NCBI GenBank assembly: GCA_905250075.1
Contig: CAJNOP010000091.1
Span: 515,019-579,018 of the forward strand
Length of the DNA stretch: 64,000 bases
Source: Rotaria sp. Silwood1
Lineage: Eukaryota > Rotifera > Eurotatoria > Philodinida > Philodinidae
Direction: 5' to 3'
Part shown: piece after piece, positions 52,337-64,000 of the stretch
Layout of the letters: each line of letters starts with the position of its first letter
Position numbering within the stretch: position 1 is the first letter of the stretch
Notes under the pieces: generated by a model
The model's input: only the letters and a program-made list of their open reading frames with translations
Told to the model about the DNA's origin: nothing
Databases searched by the model: none
Made by a program: the position numbers and the translations under genes

Positions 52337-54273
52337 TAATTTAAATATATTTGAATTCATAATCGGATAGAAATATGTGTTTTTTCAGCTTCCAAAAGGT
52401 TTTGTCAGAAGCATTTATTAATAACGCCTCTTTAACGAGCGCAAAATTCTGGTCAAAATGTGTATTCGCTGCATTTTCTACGACCTTCTCTTAAAAAAAT
52501 TAAAGTGTCACGAAAACTGTTTTTTTTTAAGGCGATTGCTTGAGAAAGTTCGTTTTATGACTTTTGTAATCTTAACTTTTTACAAGAAGGTCATAGGAAA
52601 TCCGGTGTCCCTTCATTTTGTTCAGAGCTGTACGTATTTTGAAATAGTCTGGTTAAAAAACAGCTCCAACTGTCTTCTCGAGCCTGAAAACTATCATGTC
52701 CAAGTTTTTAAAAACCTTGCCATTATCGTTCATCGATGAAATATTGGTATAAAATGCATGAATTTATTGGTTATTTAAATTACTTTCTGGATTTGTGCTC
52801 GATACTTAATATTATAGAAATTTTAAAATAAAAAATATGTTGTTGTAAAATTTTTTTCACCATAGTAAATTATATAAGGTTGGCAACTTTGCAAAGAGGT
52901 GTCTTAAGATAATTAGCATCGGGAAATGGGATTGAGCCTTGTTTTTTGGGAATTAACAAGCAAAAACACAATAAAACGCTGAAAACAAACGAAAATTTTT
53001 CAAGATTCAAGCGTCGTAAAAAAGCTTGGAACACTTACACCTTCTCAAAAAAAAGTCAATAGGCTGCATGTTTGTATTATATTCAACAAAGGACAAAATT
53101 ATATTATCCGTTGGAATATAATTTATTTCGAAAGAGAAAATCAATGTGATTGACAGTTTTAACTTCAAATTCTTGACTGATTGATCTTCTACAAGTAAAT
53201 TCCTTACTTATTTTTCCGCATATGATCTTGACTACTAGAATATCATCTGAATTTCATCATGGAAGAGTTTTATTTAAGTTTTCTGAAAACCATAGAAAAA
53301 AGAAAGTCATTCATTGCATGATGAATGACGCACAGTTCAAGGTTATTATGCACGCTTTCAAAAAGTTCATGTATAAAAAGATAGATAAAAGTAGCAGAAG
53401 ATTATATTAAACAAACTAAAGTTTCTCAAATTAAACATAAAAATGTATTTTATAGAGTTTAAAAATAAATTAATTATAGTCTTATAACGTTCAGTAACCA
53501 TTTGTATATGCCCGATGTTACATGACAGAAAATAAACAATCGAAAAAAGCTTTTTATTGTTGGTTTGCGTTGTTAACCAATCGTATGAAAGAGTCTTCAA
53601 TGTGTCTGATGTCACTTTTGTTAAACACATCAAGCAAAAGCAAAGTACTCAAGGTACTTATGGTATTGAAAGTCTACTGTGTTATATAATTTACTGCAAA
53701 AAAAAATGAAACAGTACTGCACTGATACTCTCCAAAGTAGGAAAAACAATTTACTCATTTGTTTGAATAGTAAAGGTTTTAGATCAATAAAAAGAAATAG
53801 AAGTCGACATATTAGCTAATCTATAACATACATCGTTAAACATTCATACGATAAAATTCTCATGAAATTATCAAATGATTGCTTTATCGAACTAATGTTT
53901 TTATCTCATAACATTGATTTGATGTGTTAAATACAATAATTAATAATTCAGTTTTATTCATATCAGTCATCTTGAAAGTTCTTTTTTTTTTTTAATCATA
54001 AAACATTGTTTTTATTTCATGAAATTCCGTATCTGATTCATCATCCTATACCGCCATCATCATACTTGACGTCATGGAAGAACGCCATAGAACAAAATCA
54101 TCGACAAATCTAAAATAAATATTGCATGAGATAGAAAAAAAAACAAGCATGAATAAGAACAACAATATGTATTTATAGAATAGTACGAAAACTAAATTCA
54201 TACTATTATAAATAATATTATTTTATCTTTATTATAAACAACATATTTTTCAGATCTTTGATTAAAACGTACA
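52337..54273. other. Intergenic region
   Basis: No gene was recognised; the frames at 52458-52739, 53222-53410 and 53367-53633 lack motifs. TATTTTTCAG ends about 19 nt before the IF1 start and is a plausible splice acceptor. Confidence 0.5.
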
Positions 54274-54459
54274 ATGTCATCGAATGAACAAAATTTTAAT
54301 TTAAGAGAACAAGCTGGTTCTATTGGTCAAGCAGGTGGAGCATTTAGTGAACGAGGTCGTGCAGCTGAAAATGCTTATTTTCATGCACAAGAAGCTGAAC
54401 AATTAGCTGCATTAAAACAACAACTTGAACAACAACAGCAACAAAAACAATCAAAATAA
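54274..54459 (+). CDS. ATPIF1: ATP synthase inhibitory factor IF1
   Basis: A single-exon ORF of 61 aa. The core matches the mitochondrial F1-ATPase inhibitor: GSIGQAGGAFSERGRAAENA (17-36), then YFHAQEAEQLAALKQQLEQ, a heptad-rich helix that in IF1 dimerises as a coiled coil. IF1 blocks ATP hydrolysis when the mitochondrial membrane potential collapses. The usual N-terminal mitochondrial presequence is missing: the protein starts MSSNEQNFNL, and an in-frame TGA lies 15 nt upstream of the ATG, so no longer version is encoded in this exon. The C-terminus is Gln-rich. AATAAA lies near 54551. Either targeting is internal or this is a non-mitochondrial or retrocopied paralogue. Confidence 0.85.
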   Translation: MSSNEQNFNLREQAGSIGQAGGAFSERGRAAENAYFHAQEAEQLAALKQQLEQQQQQKQSK

Positions 54460-57400
54460 TGAAATTATGAATATAATTCATATTGACTGATTTCTTTTTT
54501 TTGATTATCTCTTATTATCTGTATTATTTTCTTATTTAGCATCGCACGAAAATAAATATTTTACTTTTTAATCAAAAATAAAAAAAAAAATTATCAGTTA
54601 ACAACTTTATGAATTTCATTAGAATTTTTTTGACATGTTTCTAATAATTATGACAGATTGAAACAAAATTTTTAAGCTTCTATATAAAATGTGTTCAAAA
54701 TAGAATATAAAATAATTTAAAAAGAAATGACCAAATTTAAATCATCTATGCCTTTGAAACAAAAACTAGAAGTCGATTTTAATACTTTTGTAAAACAGGT
54801 ATAGTGAAAGATCGAGAACGTTCTTGATGACTGCCAAAAACTACAGAAGAAAAAATCGACAAAGTTCATCATATTTGTGAAAGAGAAATTATAATCATGT
54901 ACTCGAATTGTTGCAATAGTTACAACAGAACACCTTACATTAAAGCCGTATAAGATACATTGTTAATTGTGAAATATTATAGCAGACCATTACGACAGTT
55001 CAAGTACGTGTATGCGATTCATTTTTTTACGAACATTATAAATTTCGTCGACTTTTTCTTCTATCGTTTTTGACCTTTTCGTGTATTAGTTTCACAAAAA
55101 AATTAAAATGTAACTGTAACAGATTTTTCATTTAGTATATTTTTGTCGAACTCGACTTGTGTAGGGCTGTTTGATCAGTTCAATGACCACATGGTAGAGA
55201 AAGAAAATATTGTATCAATAGAATAAAAGAACGATTAAACCAATACAAATTGATTTTAATAAGCAGTTTCTTTGCTTTGAGCCGCTGTGTAACATCTGAA
55301 GACATGTAGTGCATAATAAATACTATTTCGAATTCTCAGGAGTTGAGGTTTACTGTACATATATTAACTTTGACCTTGATTGTTCAGTAATGAGTCTATG
55401 ATCAATTGTATGCCTTAGTACGTGTAATTCGCCTAGTTATTATGAAGAGGACAATTTGTTTCGAACAATTCTTTCTTTTTTCCAAATTATTCGATTTTGT
55501 GTAGGTCCAGTATTTCAAATGCAAAGTTATGAGAAAAAAAATCTTATCAATTTGTATTATTTCATTATTTCAACATGTCTTGGAATCAGTATGGGAGATC
55601 AAACTAGTCGAGTTCTAACTTTTCAGTTATAACTGATCAACTTTTCAGTCAAAATAATTCATTCATATATAACCATCAACCGAGGTTGTAACTAGTAATT
55701 ATTTTGATTTGATCGATCAAGCATGTATTTGTTTCATTGGTCTGTGCTTCAAGAACTTCATATTTACTCGTATTTGTACGTTGAACACGGGCATACTTGG
55801 AACCAGATTGGTTCGATTATCACTGGTTTTCTTTTGGTCACTGGAGTTGACGATTTAGTTCGCTTTTTAACGATTTCTATGGTTTCAATGACTAAGAGAT
55901 ATGAGTCTGAAAGTTTTCAGCAAAGTTGTCATGAAAATCTCAGTTATAAACATTGAGCTAACATTTTGCCATTATACGATGAGAGCTTCAGATCATACTG
56001 AATGATGTTTTTATGCTTCCGAATAGTTAGGCAAGTATTAAAAGTTAATTTGGATCTAAACTAAAGATTTTTAACCTCAAAATTTCGAAGTCAGTTTTCT
56101 GAACTACTTTTAATCGACTCTCATAAAATCTCAACAGGTAGTAGTTTTCATTACAAAATATCAGAAAAGATTCTGAAATCTTCAAATACAAACTCAAATA
56201 CGTTCAATACCAAATATGAGCGTAAATACACATGTAATAAAATATATTAATATTCTGAAAAATATGAACAGCAGACAATCATATTTTTAGAAATTAAAAC
56301 TATTATATTCCATTTCTTATTCTCTAAAATAGTAATCATCTTCAATATATATTGTATTAAGGTTTAGATAATGCTCTCTATCAATATAATCATATATAGT
56401 GTTTCTTTAAACATGAAATAACTATATGAAGTTATTCTGTGTTCATTTTTATATGTTCATCATTATTTATGTTGGCACACATCTTTTTCTTTTGTTCTAG
56501 TTCTTTCTCTTTATTATACCGTCGTACGAGAGAAGAGAAACGTGTAAGAATAAAGAAATCAAGTGAACAACCCAGATTGACAAAACTAGTAAAAAAACGC
56601 GTAAAAACGGGCCCAAAAACAAAGGCGTTCCAATTCGTTAAAATCACACATTTAAACGCTTTAGTAACACTGTGCTATTTCGAACAACGTTTTTATGGTG
56701 TTAGATAGTACTATGAGTTCATAACGCGTTTAAATGTGCGGTTTTTACGAAAATTTTTTCGTTTCATATTTTAAACGCGTTTTTACATGTTTTATTTTTT
56801 GAATAAAACAGATACTATAAGGTAGAGAGACAACTCAACACGTCGTGATCATTTGAGAGTTAGGTTGAAACTATATTTTTCCTAACTATTTAAAGTGTAT
56901 CCTTAATACGTCTTTCTGTACGTATTAAGGATACACTTTAAATAGTTAGAAAAAATGTAGTCTCAACTAACTCTCAAATGATCACGACGTGTTGAGTTGT
57001 CTCTCTACCTTATAAAATTTAGTTACTTTATTTTAATTGGAATTAATTATATGTGGATAAATAACTGAAATATACGCAAGTTCCGTAACATTCTTTTTTT
57101 TTATTGTCTAACAATGTTCTATTCTATTGTAAGATATGTTTTGAAGCCATCAACTATTCTCTTATTCTACCATTGTCTAGCTACGAATCTATGACCGCAA
57201 TAAAAAAATAAAAAACTGATTGTTATGAAAGAGAGTGAATAAAAAAAGGGAAAATTGATATAGTTGTTGATGCTAAGTTAACTGTTCGTATAACTAAATA
57301 ATTTAACACAAGGTTGACTAATGTACTGAACTTATTTCTTTTTCTTTACGCAAGAATCTGTCTCCTATGGCTATGCTTATCCTATCTTGACTGGATAAAA

Positions 57401-58970
57401 AGAAAACTTATGTGTATGAGGATATTTCTGCAGCATAATGCATGTAATAGATTATCTAGCAGAAATAATATCACAAAACTACTCGAATGAAAGAAATATG
57501 AGTTACTGCATAAAAGAAAACTATGAAAAAAAGAATAAACACAAGAAAGAAAGAATTTGAATGAAAGAAATCGATTGAGGAAATAATGAGAAAAAACAGA
57601 AAAGAATATGTTCATGTGGTAAATACTAGTTGCGAGATAGATTTTTTTTTCGACCTTCTTGTTGTCTACTCAAACTGATGTGAAGATACTTATAAAAATA
57701 TTTAGAATAGGATTTTAAAATGTAGTGAAAGTGTCTAAAGGGTATACGAGTTGTCGAAGTGTGTGGTGAACCCTCTGCAGAGATCAGGCAAATAAATGCG
57801 TTTGAACACGTTTTCTTAAATACCTTTCCTACTTATCTGTTTGATGATGTCTTCTGTTTTGTCTGAAAAAAAATATTATTTTACATGTTTCCTAGTAATG
57901 CTATAGGTAACGTTTCGCGAGAAAAACTGTGAACATCAAATGATTGGTTGTTAGTATTAACTAATACAAAAAAATTAAAGAAGATATTGTCTTAGTATGA
58001 CCAGCCATAAAAGATAGAAAGAAATGTCCTTAATAACTTTAATGTCTAGCCTGTTTATTAGTTATTGTTTACGTACAGAAACAGGAGTGCATTTTAAAAG
58101 AAAAGATTTCTTTCTGATAACGATCAATATATCAAAGGTGATTTAACAATAAGATTAAAGATTACGCAAATAAGACTCGAACATAAATTTGAAAAAAACA
58201 CTATACTATGAATTAGATTTAATAAAGATCAATGAAGACTCTATGAAATGGAATCTAACATATATGAGGAAAATAAAACTTATAAAAGTATGTTTTAAAT
58301 ATTTTTTCCATGTTAAAGTTTATAAATAGATTCTCATCAAGTTGGACATCAGTTCAAATATCAATACCTAGTCGCATACTTCATAGATACGAAACATCCT
58401 ATCTTAAAATTTGCCTATTTGTGTTTTAACTTTCATGAGACAATATACTAACATAAAAAAGCTTAGTTTTGTTTAGTAAGTGAATTATAGTGTACAGAAG
58501 ATGCAAGTAGTAACCTAGTTTGAAAGGAAAAAAAATAAGTCAAGTTGTATTTAACATAGACTCGTATCAAAATATATTTAGGCTTGTGCACTCGTTTAAA
58601 CTCGTAAAAGGAATAGCGATAACAACAGAAAAACGTGTAAATTTTGAAAAAATTACAGGCTTTGATACGTTGCAGATAGGTTACGTGTTTTAACGCGTTT
58701 GAAAATGGCATAGTAATGCCGTTTAAACGATACTACTTCGTTTAAACGCTGTTATTACGGAATCTAAACGTGTTTAAGCGCATTATTTTTTAACGTTTGT
58801 CGGCCTGGGTAGTTGCCGATCAAACTTTTCGATCTCGATGAAACAAAACATCGAATCAGAGAGAGAATTTGCTGAAATATCCAAATACTGAAATAAACGA
58901 AGCACAATGCATCTTCAGACATTGGTTCGATATCTTATGCTAGTTTATTCAAATAATAGAACAATATAAA
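54460..58970. other. Intergenic region with hairpin and clustered CGTTTAAACG-type motifs
   Basis: No gene was recognised. Present are a 199-bp hairpin (56816-57014) and two clusters of CGCGTTTAAA/CGTTTAAACG motifs (56575-56790, 58570-58800). The frames at 55723-55956 and 56432-56708 have no recognisable protein features. Confidence 0.5.
56816..57014. repeat. 199-bp near-perfect hairpin (foldback element)
   Basis: The left arm 56816-56910 and right arm 56921-57014 are reverse complements with only about seven differences, around a 10-nt loop TCTTTCTGTA. The arms contain AAGGTAGAGAGACAACTCAA and, next to the loop, TATCCTTAATACG. Such a long stem with a tiny loop would form a strong RNA or cruciform hairpin. 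It does not look like a gene. Confidence 0.85.
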
Positions 58971-61900
58971 TCACATCGTAAATAAATTTCTTTCGTGAAA
59001 AAACGATAAATTCATTGCGTCATCATTGTTCAGTCTCAGTAATCGTTTGGTATGTGCCACTGTTCTTTCCAAACTGAATTCATGTTTTTGTCTTTGATGA
59101 TCTTGATTTAAGATGATCAATTGATCAAGAATATTCTTGATCATAGAGGTAAAACGTCTTGATGCCTCTTGATAATTGTAGCGATATATCATGTACTTGA
59201 ACATCATTTCCACATAGATATTTTGAATACGAAATATGTGAGTCGGCGAGGACAGAAGGTCGTTTCTTAGTGAAAAAGAACCTGCAGAAAAGGAACAAGA
59301 TTTACAATAGAAAATCATGAAACAATCACAGTATGTTTTTATTAAAAAAAGGTATCAATAAGAAGAATATTCCTGTCAATCAAGAATCAAAGACAAATCT
59401 ATGTGACTGTTTAAGAATTGTGATGATTTATTCCGAAAACGTGTTCGGAAATTTTTCGAGAGGCTGAGTAATGAGAAACGAAACCTCTTTGGGAAAGAGT
59501 ATCCACTTATAATGAACAACTCAATACTGATGAAAAAGAACTTTTTCGCTTCACGACGTTATTGAATAAACCATGAAAGGATACGTAAGATCGGAGTAAT
59601 TCTAATCCTTAAATTTTGAATGCACCAAGAATAAACAATGTTGTCTAAGCAAATTTGGAGAATTGATACATTTGTGCTATCAATATTGAAAGTTTGATAA
59701 ATAACATATTGACTACACTAAGAACCAAGTTCTATTTTTCCTGCACATTTGATTAAGACATCGTAAAGAGTAGACTTATCTATGTATACGCTAATCAACA
59801 AGATGGTCTAGAGGTCAACAATAGAAAGCAAGACATTATCAAACAGCTTCGAAAATTATCTCAATGAGACACATTCATCCTATTGAGTAGTTTGATTTTA
59901 GTTCTTCTATTTAACTGTTATCTTCGACTCTTATCTTTGATATAAAAGATGTTTGATGCGAATAGACATTGTTTTTGTCTGAAAAGTAATCTTGTCATGT
60001 AGATATTTTTATTGCAAGAGTTTATACTATGCATTGTTTCTACAAGGATATATTGAAAAACTATCTCATCAAAAGAAAACAACGAGCTTTGAATGCTTGT
60101 TAATGTTTTCTATGAAATGTCATAAAGTTGCATACAAAAAACAGCTGCATAAAAGGTGATGTACAACCCATTCATTCTATCATTTGTACCTCAATCATTA
60201 TTACTTAGTTCTGTTAAAAAAAATAATGATACTCTGTGGCAACTTTGTCGAATCAATGATCTATTCGGTTTTAGGTTGAATTCTAGTTTTAAATCAAAGT
60301 GTTTGAGGAGAAATATGGATCATCAAAGAAACTAAAGACAAATATTTTGTTACGAATAGGGGTCGACAAGCTCAGCTCAGTTCCACTCAGAGGAACTGTT
60401 CGAACAGCTCTTTTGAGCTGAGCTGAACTGATGAACCGGTTGATTTGAGCTGTGAGTTGGTCCCAAAACGGAACACTTTTGTTCTGTTATGGGAATTATT
60501 TCCCAAAAACAGAACAAAATTGTTCTGTTTTTGGGAAGTAATTCCCATGAAAGAACAAAATTGTTCTATTTTTGGGAAGTAATTCCCATAACAGAACAAA
60601 ATTGTTCTATTTTTGGGAAATGATTCCCATAAAGGAACAAAATTGTTCTGTTTTTGGGAAGTAATTCCCATGAAAGAGCAAAATTGTTCTATTTTTGGGA
60701 AGTAATTCCCATAACAGAGCAAAAGTGTTCTGTTTTGGGACCAACTCACAGCTGAGATGAACCGGTTCATCAGTTGAGCTCAGCTCAAAAGAGCTGTTCC
60801 AACAGTTCCTCTGAGCGGAACTGAGCTGAGCTTGTCGACCCCTTGTTACGAATGATTGATAATTTTTTCTATTAGTCATACGACTTCGTCAAAGAGTAAT
60901 CATAGAGGGAGGATCCGAATTTTAGAAAATGTTTTCATTTTACTGATGTTTTCATCATAAAATATGGATGTTTCTTTTGAATTTTCGAGAATGCTCGGTA
61001 TATAATTCCAAGCACATTTCCATGCATGTCTACCACAACAGATACCGACAGTAGTTTCGTGGCACCATCACCCTTAAAACTTGAGCTCCGATTCAGATTT
61101 CTCATCTATAACTATGCTTCGATAAATTTGCATGAATAATAATAAAAATTACTCATAATTTATAGCAAGTATATCTCCCTTAGTACCCTTCGTTCTTTTA
61201 TATACTATAGATTGAACTTTGATTTCCTCATTGAGTTAATAGGAAACTAAATATATCCTAGTATGAATTAGTCTATTATGGAGTTTCACCGGCTACCAAG
61301 GGCATTCTTCTGTTCGATTGAGGATAATCTTCGCTCGAAATGTACTGGCGTTTCTTCATAATATTCTTTACATAAGGCTATGAGCTTTTTACTTCTATTC
61401 ACTATTTTATCAACGTCGATCAACAGTAACCTACGAATGTCACTCGATTGAATTAACACATTTACGAATCTCTTGTTGGAAAAAAATAATATTTTAATCT
61501 CCATACTCACTTTTATTCGTAAGCAATCTTGGAACGTAGAAACTTGTAGAAAAGCATAAAACAGTGAAGAAGAGCTTGAATAAATTTTCATCTGTTTCAA
61601 ACTGAGCAACCAATTTGACACGTTCATCCATCATCGTCGAACCATAACAAGTTTCTGCAGCCATTCTATATGCCGAATCACGGTACAAATCGACTGTGCT
61701 ATAAGTAAAGTTAGTCTTGCTGACAATCAGAGTTTCCATATTTCGTTCAAGAAGAATTTTACAATCATTCTGTGGCAGAGTTGCAAAATGTGGTATGCAT
61801 TGAATGAATGAGGGAATAGGTTGAAGAATAAAATTGAAAATGGTCTGTAAACTGTTCAAAGCCGTTTTGATGCGTACTTTTGGTGGATATGCCGTATGAG

Positions 61901-62503
61901 CTGTGATAGCTTGTCGAATATTTAGCATTTGTGATTTGGTATTGAATGAATTGATTACATTTGAAAGAAGACACCATTGTTCAATGCTCAACGAGGATCG
62001 ATCATTGTTACGCAGACCAAATGGATGAAAGGCACAGGATCTAGTTGACTGATATATTGGAACCACTTTGTCTCTATGAGAAGTATATTTTGAATTCCAA
62101 TGGTCCGTGGCTTGTTTGCTCTTTTTTCGTGAACTGCGTGGATGTGAAGCAGAGAAACCATGTGGACAACGAAACAGAGCTCTACTCATTCCAACTGCAA
62201 AACACTTCTTCAATCGACAATAACGACATGATCGTCGGTTGTTTAGTTTGAGATTGCACTGACCATCGAACCCACACTTTTGTTTGCTCTGAAAAAACAT
62301 AAATGAAATGAATCATTTGTAAAGGATAAAACATGACTGACCATATCATAATGTTCGTGACGACGGAAAAAAATTTTGCAAGAGGCACACGAAACAGCAC
62401 CGAAATTCATTTGAGCTGGTCTGAATCCACAAATGACGCATTGATTATTTTCACAGGTTTTGCTAGTTATAATACGATTACAATCAATGTCGGTATGTTC
62501 CAT
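58971..62503 (-). CDS. Nuclear hormone receptor 2 (divergent P-box)
   Basis: Three exons (62342-62503, 61511-62288, 58971-59281) join in phase to 416 aa; introns are 53 and 2229 nt. It is a predicted ligand-regulated transcription factor. The DNA-binding domain has zinc finger 1 with Cys 22, 25, 39 and 42 (CVIC...CASCKIFFRR) and zinc finger 2 with Cys 59, 65, 75 and 78, then RLKKCFAVGM. The P-box region CASCK differs from canonical CEGCK. A Ser/Lys-rich hinge leads into a helical ligand-binding-like region (SIEQWCLLSNVIN, FATLPQNDCKILLERN). The last exon aligns with that of nuclear receptor 1 (IFRIQNIYVEMMFKYMIY against IFTIQNLFVDVMFKYMIY). The first intron has a GTCAGT donor. It lacks the intron that receptor 1 has after the DNA-binding domain. 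The long last intron holds a foldback transposon. An acceptor TTTCTTTTAG lies about 60 nt upstream of the ATG. Confidence 0.9.
60358..60842. mobile_element. Foldback MITE with 11-bp target-site duplication
   Basis: About 485 bp begins GGGGTCGACAAGCTC and ends with its reverse complement GAGCTTGTCGACCCC. The arms extend about 130 bp at roughly 93% identity. The centre is a tandem array (about 60485-60735) of a unit of about 41 bp, itself palindromic (GAACAAAATTGTTC, GGGAAGTAATTCCC). The element is flanked by a perfect direct repeat TTGTTACGAAT at 60347-60357 and 60843-60853. An 11-bp duplication fits Mutator-like (MULE) insertion. It has no transposase. It sits in the last intron of nuclear receptor 2; its translated frames are repeat artefacts. 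Confidence 0.88.
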
Positions 62504-64000
62504 CAATGGAGAAGAAAAAGAATGAAACTTATTCGATCTACTAGTATTCAATGAGAACTTACACTAAAAGAAAGAGGAAAACATGACATTTAGAGAAATT
62601 AGGGTCTTTTGTGCACAATGTAAGACTTAGAAAGTCGAAGGAATCCATAAACATTTTTTCTTTTCCTACTGGGCTTTTGTCTTTTATCAGAAGACGCCAC
62701 GAAGTTAATGGAAAAAGGAGTTAGATACAAGGTAGCATCGGAAATAATGCAAACTAGATGATGCTAAAAAAAAGTGAAGTTATTTTCTTTTTTGCGTTAT
62801 ATTTTTTCTTTTCGTCAGACAAATAGTAGTTTTAACACAACCAATTATATGTACTATAGTAATAGACAGGAAAAGAAAGAGACAAGAGCTCTTCTGTTTT
62901 TGAGTATATGGTAGAACAGAGAAAATCTTCTTTTCACAGCACGAACGACTTTTAAAAATGCCGGTACTTTCTCAGGTTGACGACATCACCCCACAATAGT
63001 CTCATATGTTAGTAAAAAAACAAAGCAACAAATAATTGATTCATTTCGAACATACAGCAGTGACACTGCACAGACAGATTTAGCGATATAACTCGCATCT
63101 CCAGTTGCAAACTGTCTCGTCTCTTTTAAATAGTAACGTGTGGGTATATATGAAGATCAAATGAACAGTCACACCTATATCACATCCAACCAATTTCTAA
63201 TTTAATTGACACATCACTGATAATTTCACATCACAGTTCCATATGTAATGATCAGTCTGGATCATTTACCTGATAAAGTAAAATGTAATAAGCAACTTTT
63301 CCCATTAACTAGTGACACAGCATTTTCCTTATGTTCGTAGGCGTACGTCCCTCATGAATCTTTTTTCGAAACAATATGTGTAAAGGTAATGAAATCTTGA
63401 GCGGTACCTATTTGGTAGTAAAATCTGTCTATTAAATTTAGCTCAAAAGGTAAATTTTTATTATCGACGAGATGCGTGTTGCTTTGATGAATTAATGCAG
63501 GTTGGAGAGATATCTATAATCGGCTAAAGTGATATAGTAATTTTTAAAATAAGAAAATTGATGAATGATTCAGTTTTCAATATTATTCTTTTAACAGAGA
63601 AAATATGCTATCAACAAAACTTTTAAAAAAAGTTTTTTTTATTTTTCATGGTAAAAAGAACTATTCATTATTTACTATCAAATAAAATGTGCTTTTTCTT
63701 CTTGTTCATTCAAGCAGTGAAATTAGGTACATTTTATTATAGAGAAACGGAAATTAATTCTATTATGGAGATTATTTTTAAAAATAGACTTAAGTCTTGC
63801 ATCCTCCTGAAAACTTTAGTCATTTTTAATTAAAGAATAAAGTTTCACTGCTTCTTTCATAGAGACTTAAATCATTTGTTTTGCTCTGTCATCATTACTA
63901 GAAACAAGCTAAATAAATCTAATGAAGTATTTGCGATTGTCGAATATTGATTACTTTTTATTTAATTAGAATAGAAGATTATATTACTTATTAATTTTTT
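62504..64000. other. Upstream region of nuclear receptor 2, no gene recognised
   Basis: This should contain the promoter of nuclear receptor 2 and possibly a non-coding first exon. I see no domain-bearing frame or clear repeat. The window ends in AT-rich sequence. Confidence 0.5.

Noticed and set aside
60387..60879. Overlapping long frames with repeated YFPKIEQFCSFMGI-type peptides
   Set aside because: They are translations of the tandem palindromic core of the foldback element, in more than one frame, and not a protein gene.
61286..61627. 113-codon minus-strand frame overlapping the end of nuclear receptor 2 exon 2
   Set aside because: The splice join 61511 to 59281 keeps the receptor in phase and matches its paralogue, so this is a shadow frame running into the intron.

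Overview
This window looks like nuclear DNA of a small-genome invertebrate, most plausibly a bdelloid rotifer (Adineta/Rotaria type). Four things point that way. The DNA is strongly AT-rich, with A/T-ending codons in most genes. Most introns are 50-80 nt GT-AG introns, with a few of 0.5-2 kb. Pyrimidine-tract/AG acceptors lie just upstream of several start codons, as expected for spliced-leader trans-splicing. Many inverted-repeat elements lie between genes and in introns. The organism call is an inference; no taxon marker gene is present. All gene models were built by hand, joining exons with GT-AG junctions in matching phase; every complete model has a coding length divisible by three.

Layout. 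1-6107: no gene recognised. 6108-8062 (+): SLC22-type organic ion transporter. 8063-14056: mostly repeats, plus the 3' part of a gene with a NEURL4-C/ADP-ribosyltransferase-like domain (-), the 3' exons of a single-pass membrane protein (-) and a 59-codon zinc-ribbon ORF (+). 14057-23860 (-): a complete 8-exon SWR1/SRCAP/Domino-type chromatin remodelling ATPase (1679 aa). 23861-28313: non-coding, with MITE-like repeats. 28314-29760 (+): nuclear receptor 1. 29761-36009: apparently empty. 36010-36768 (+): ferric reductase/cytochrome b561-type pseudogene with three in-frame stops. 38257-40087 (-) and 41649-44216 (+): head-to-head pair of arsenite methyltransferase (AS3MT) genes, 9 exons each. 45643-47156 (+): p38-like MAP kinase. 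51231-51452 (-): Id-like HLH protein. 51748-52324 (-): CZIB (C1orf123/UPF0587). 54274-54459 (+): ATPase inhibitor IF1. 58971-62503 (-): nuclear receptor 2, with a 485-bp foldback transposon in its last intron. 62504-64000: no gene recognised.

The genes do not form an operon or a single pathway. They are ordinary metazoan genes for transport, chromatin, hormone-type transcription, stress signalling, arsenic metabolism and mitochondria, scattered among small mobile elements. The most interesting signals are these. The AS3MT copies share a 729-bp tract at about 99% identity that covers three introns, while the adjoining exons are only about 80-85% identical, which is a gene-conversion signature. 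One AS3MT copy has lost a catalytic cysteine and the cysteine-rich tail. The b561 pseudogene is broken only by nonsense codons. The foldback element is flanked by a perfect 11-bp target-site duplication.
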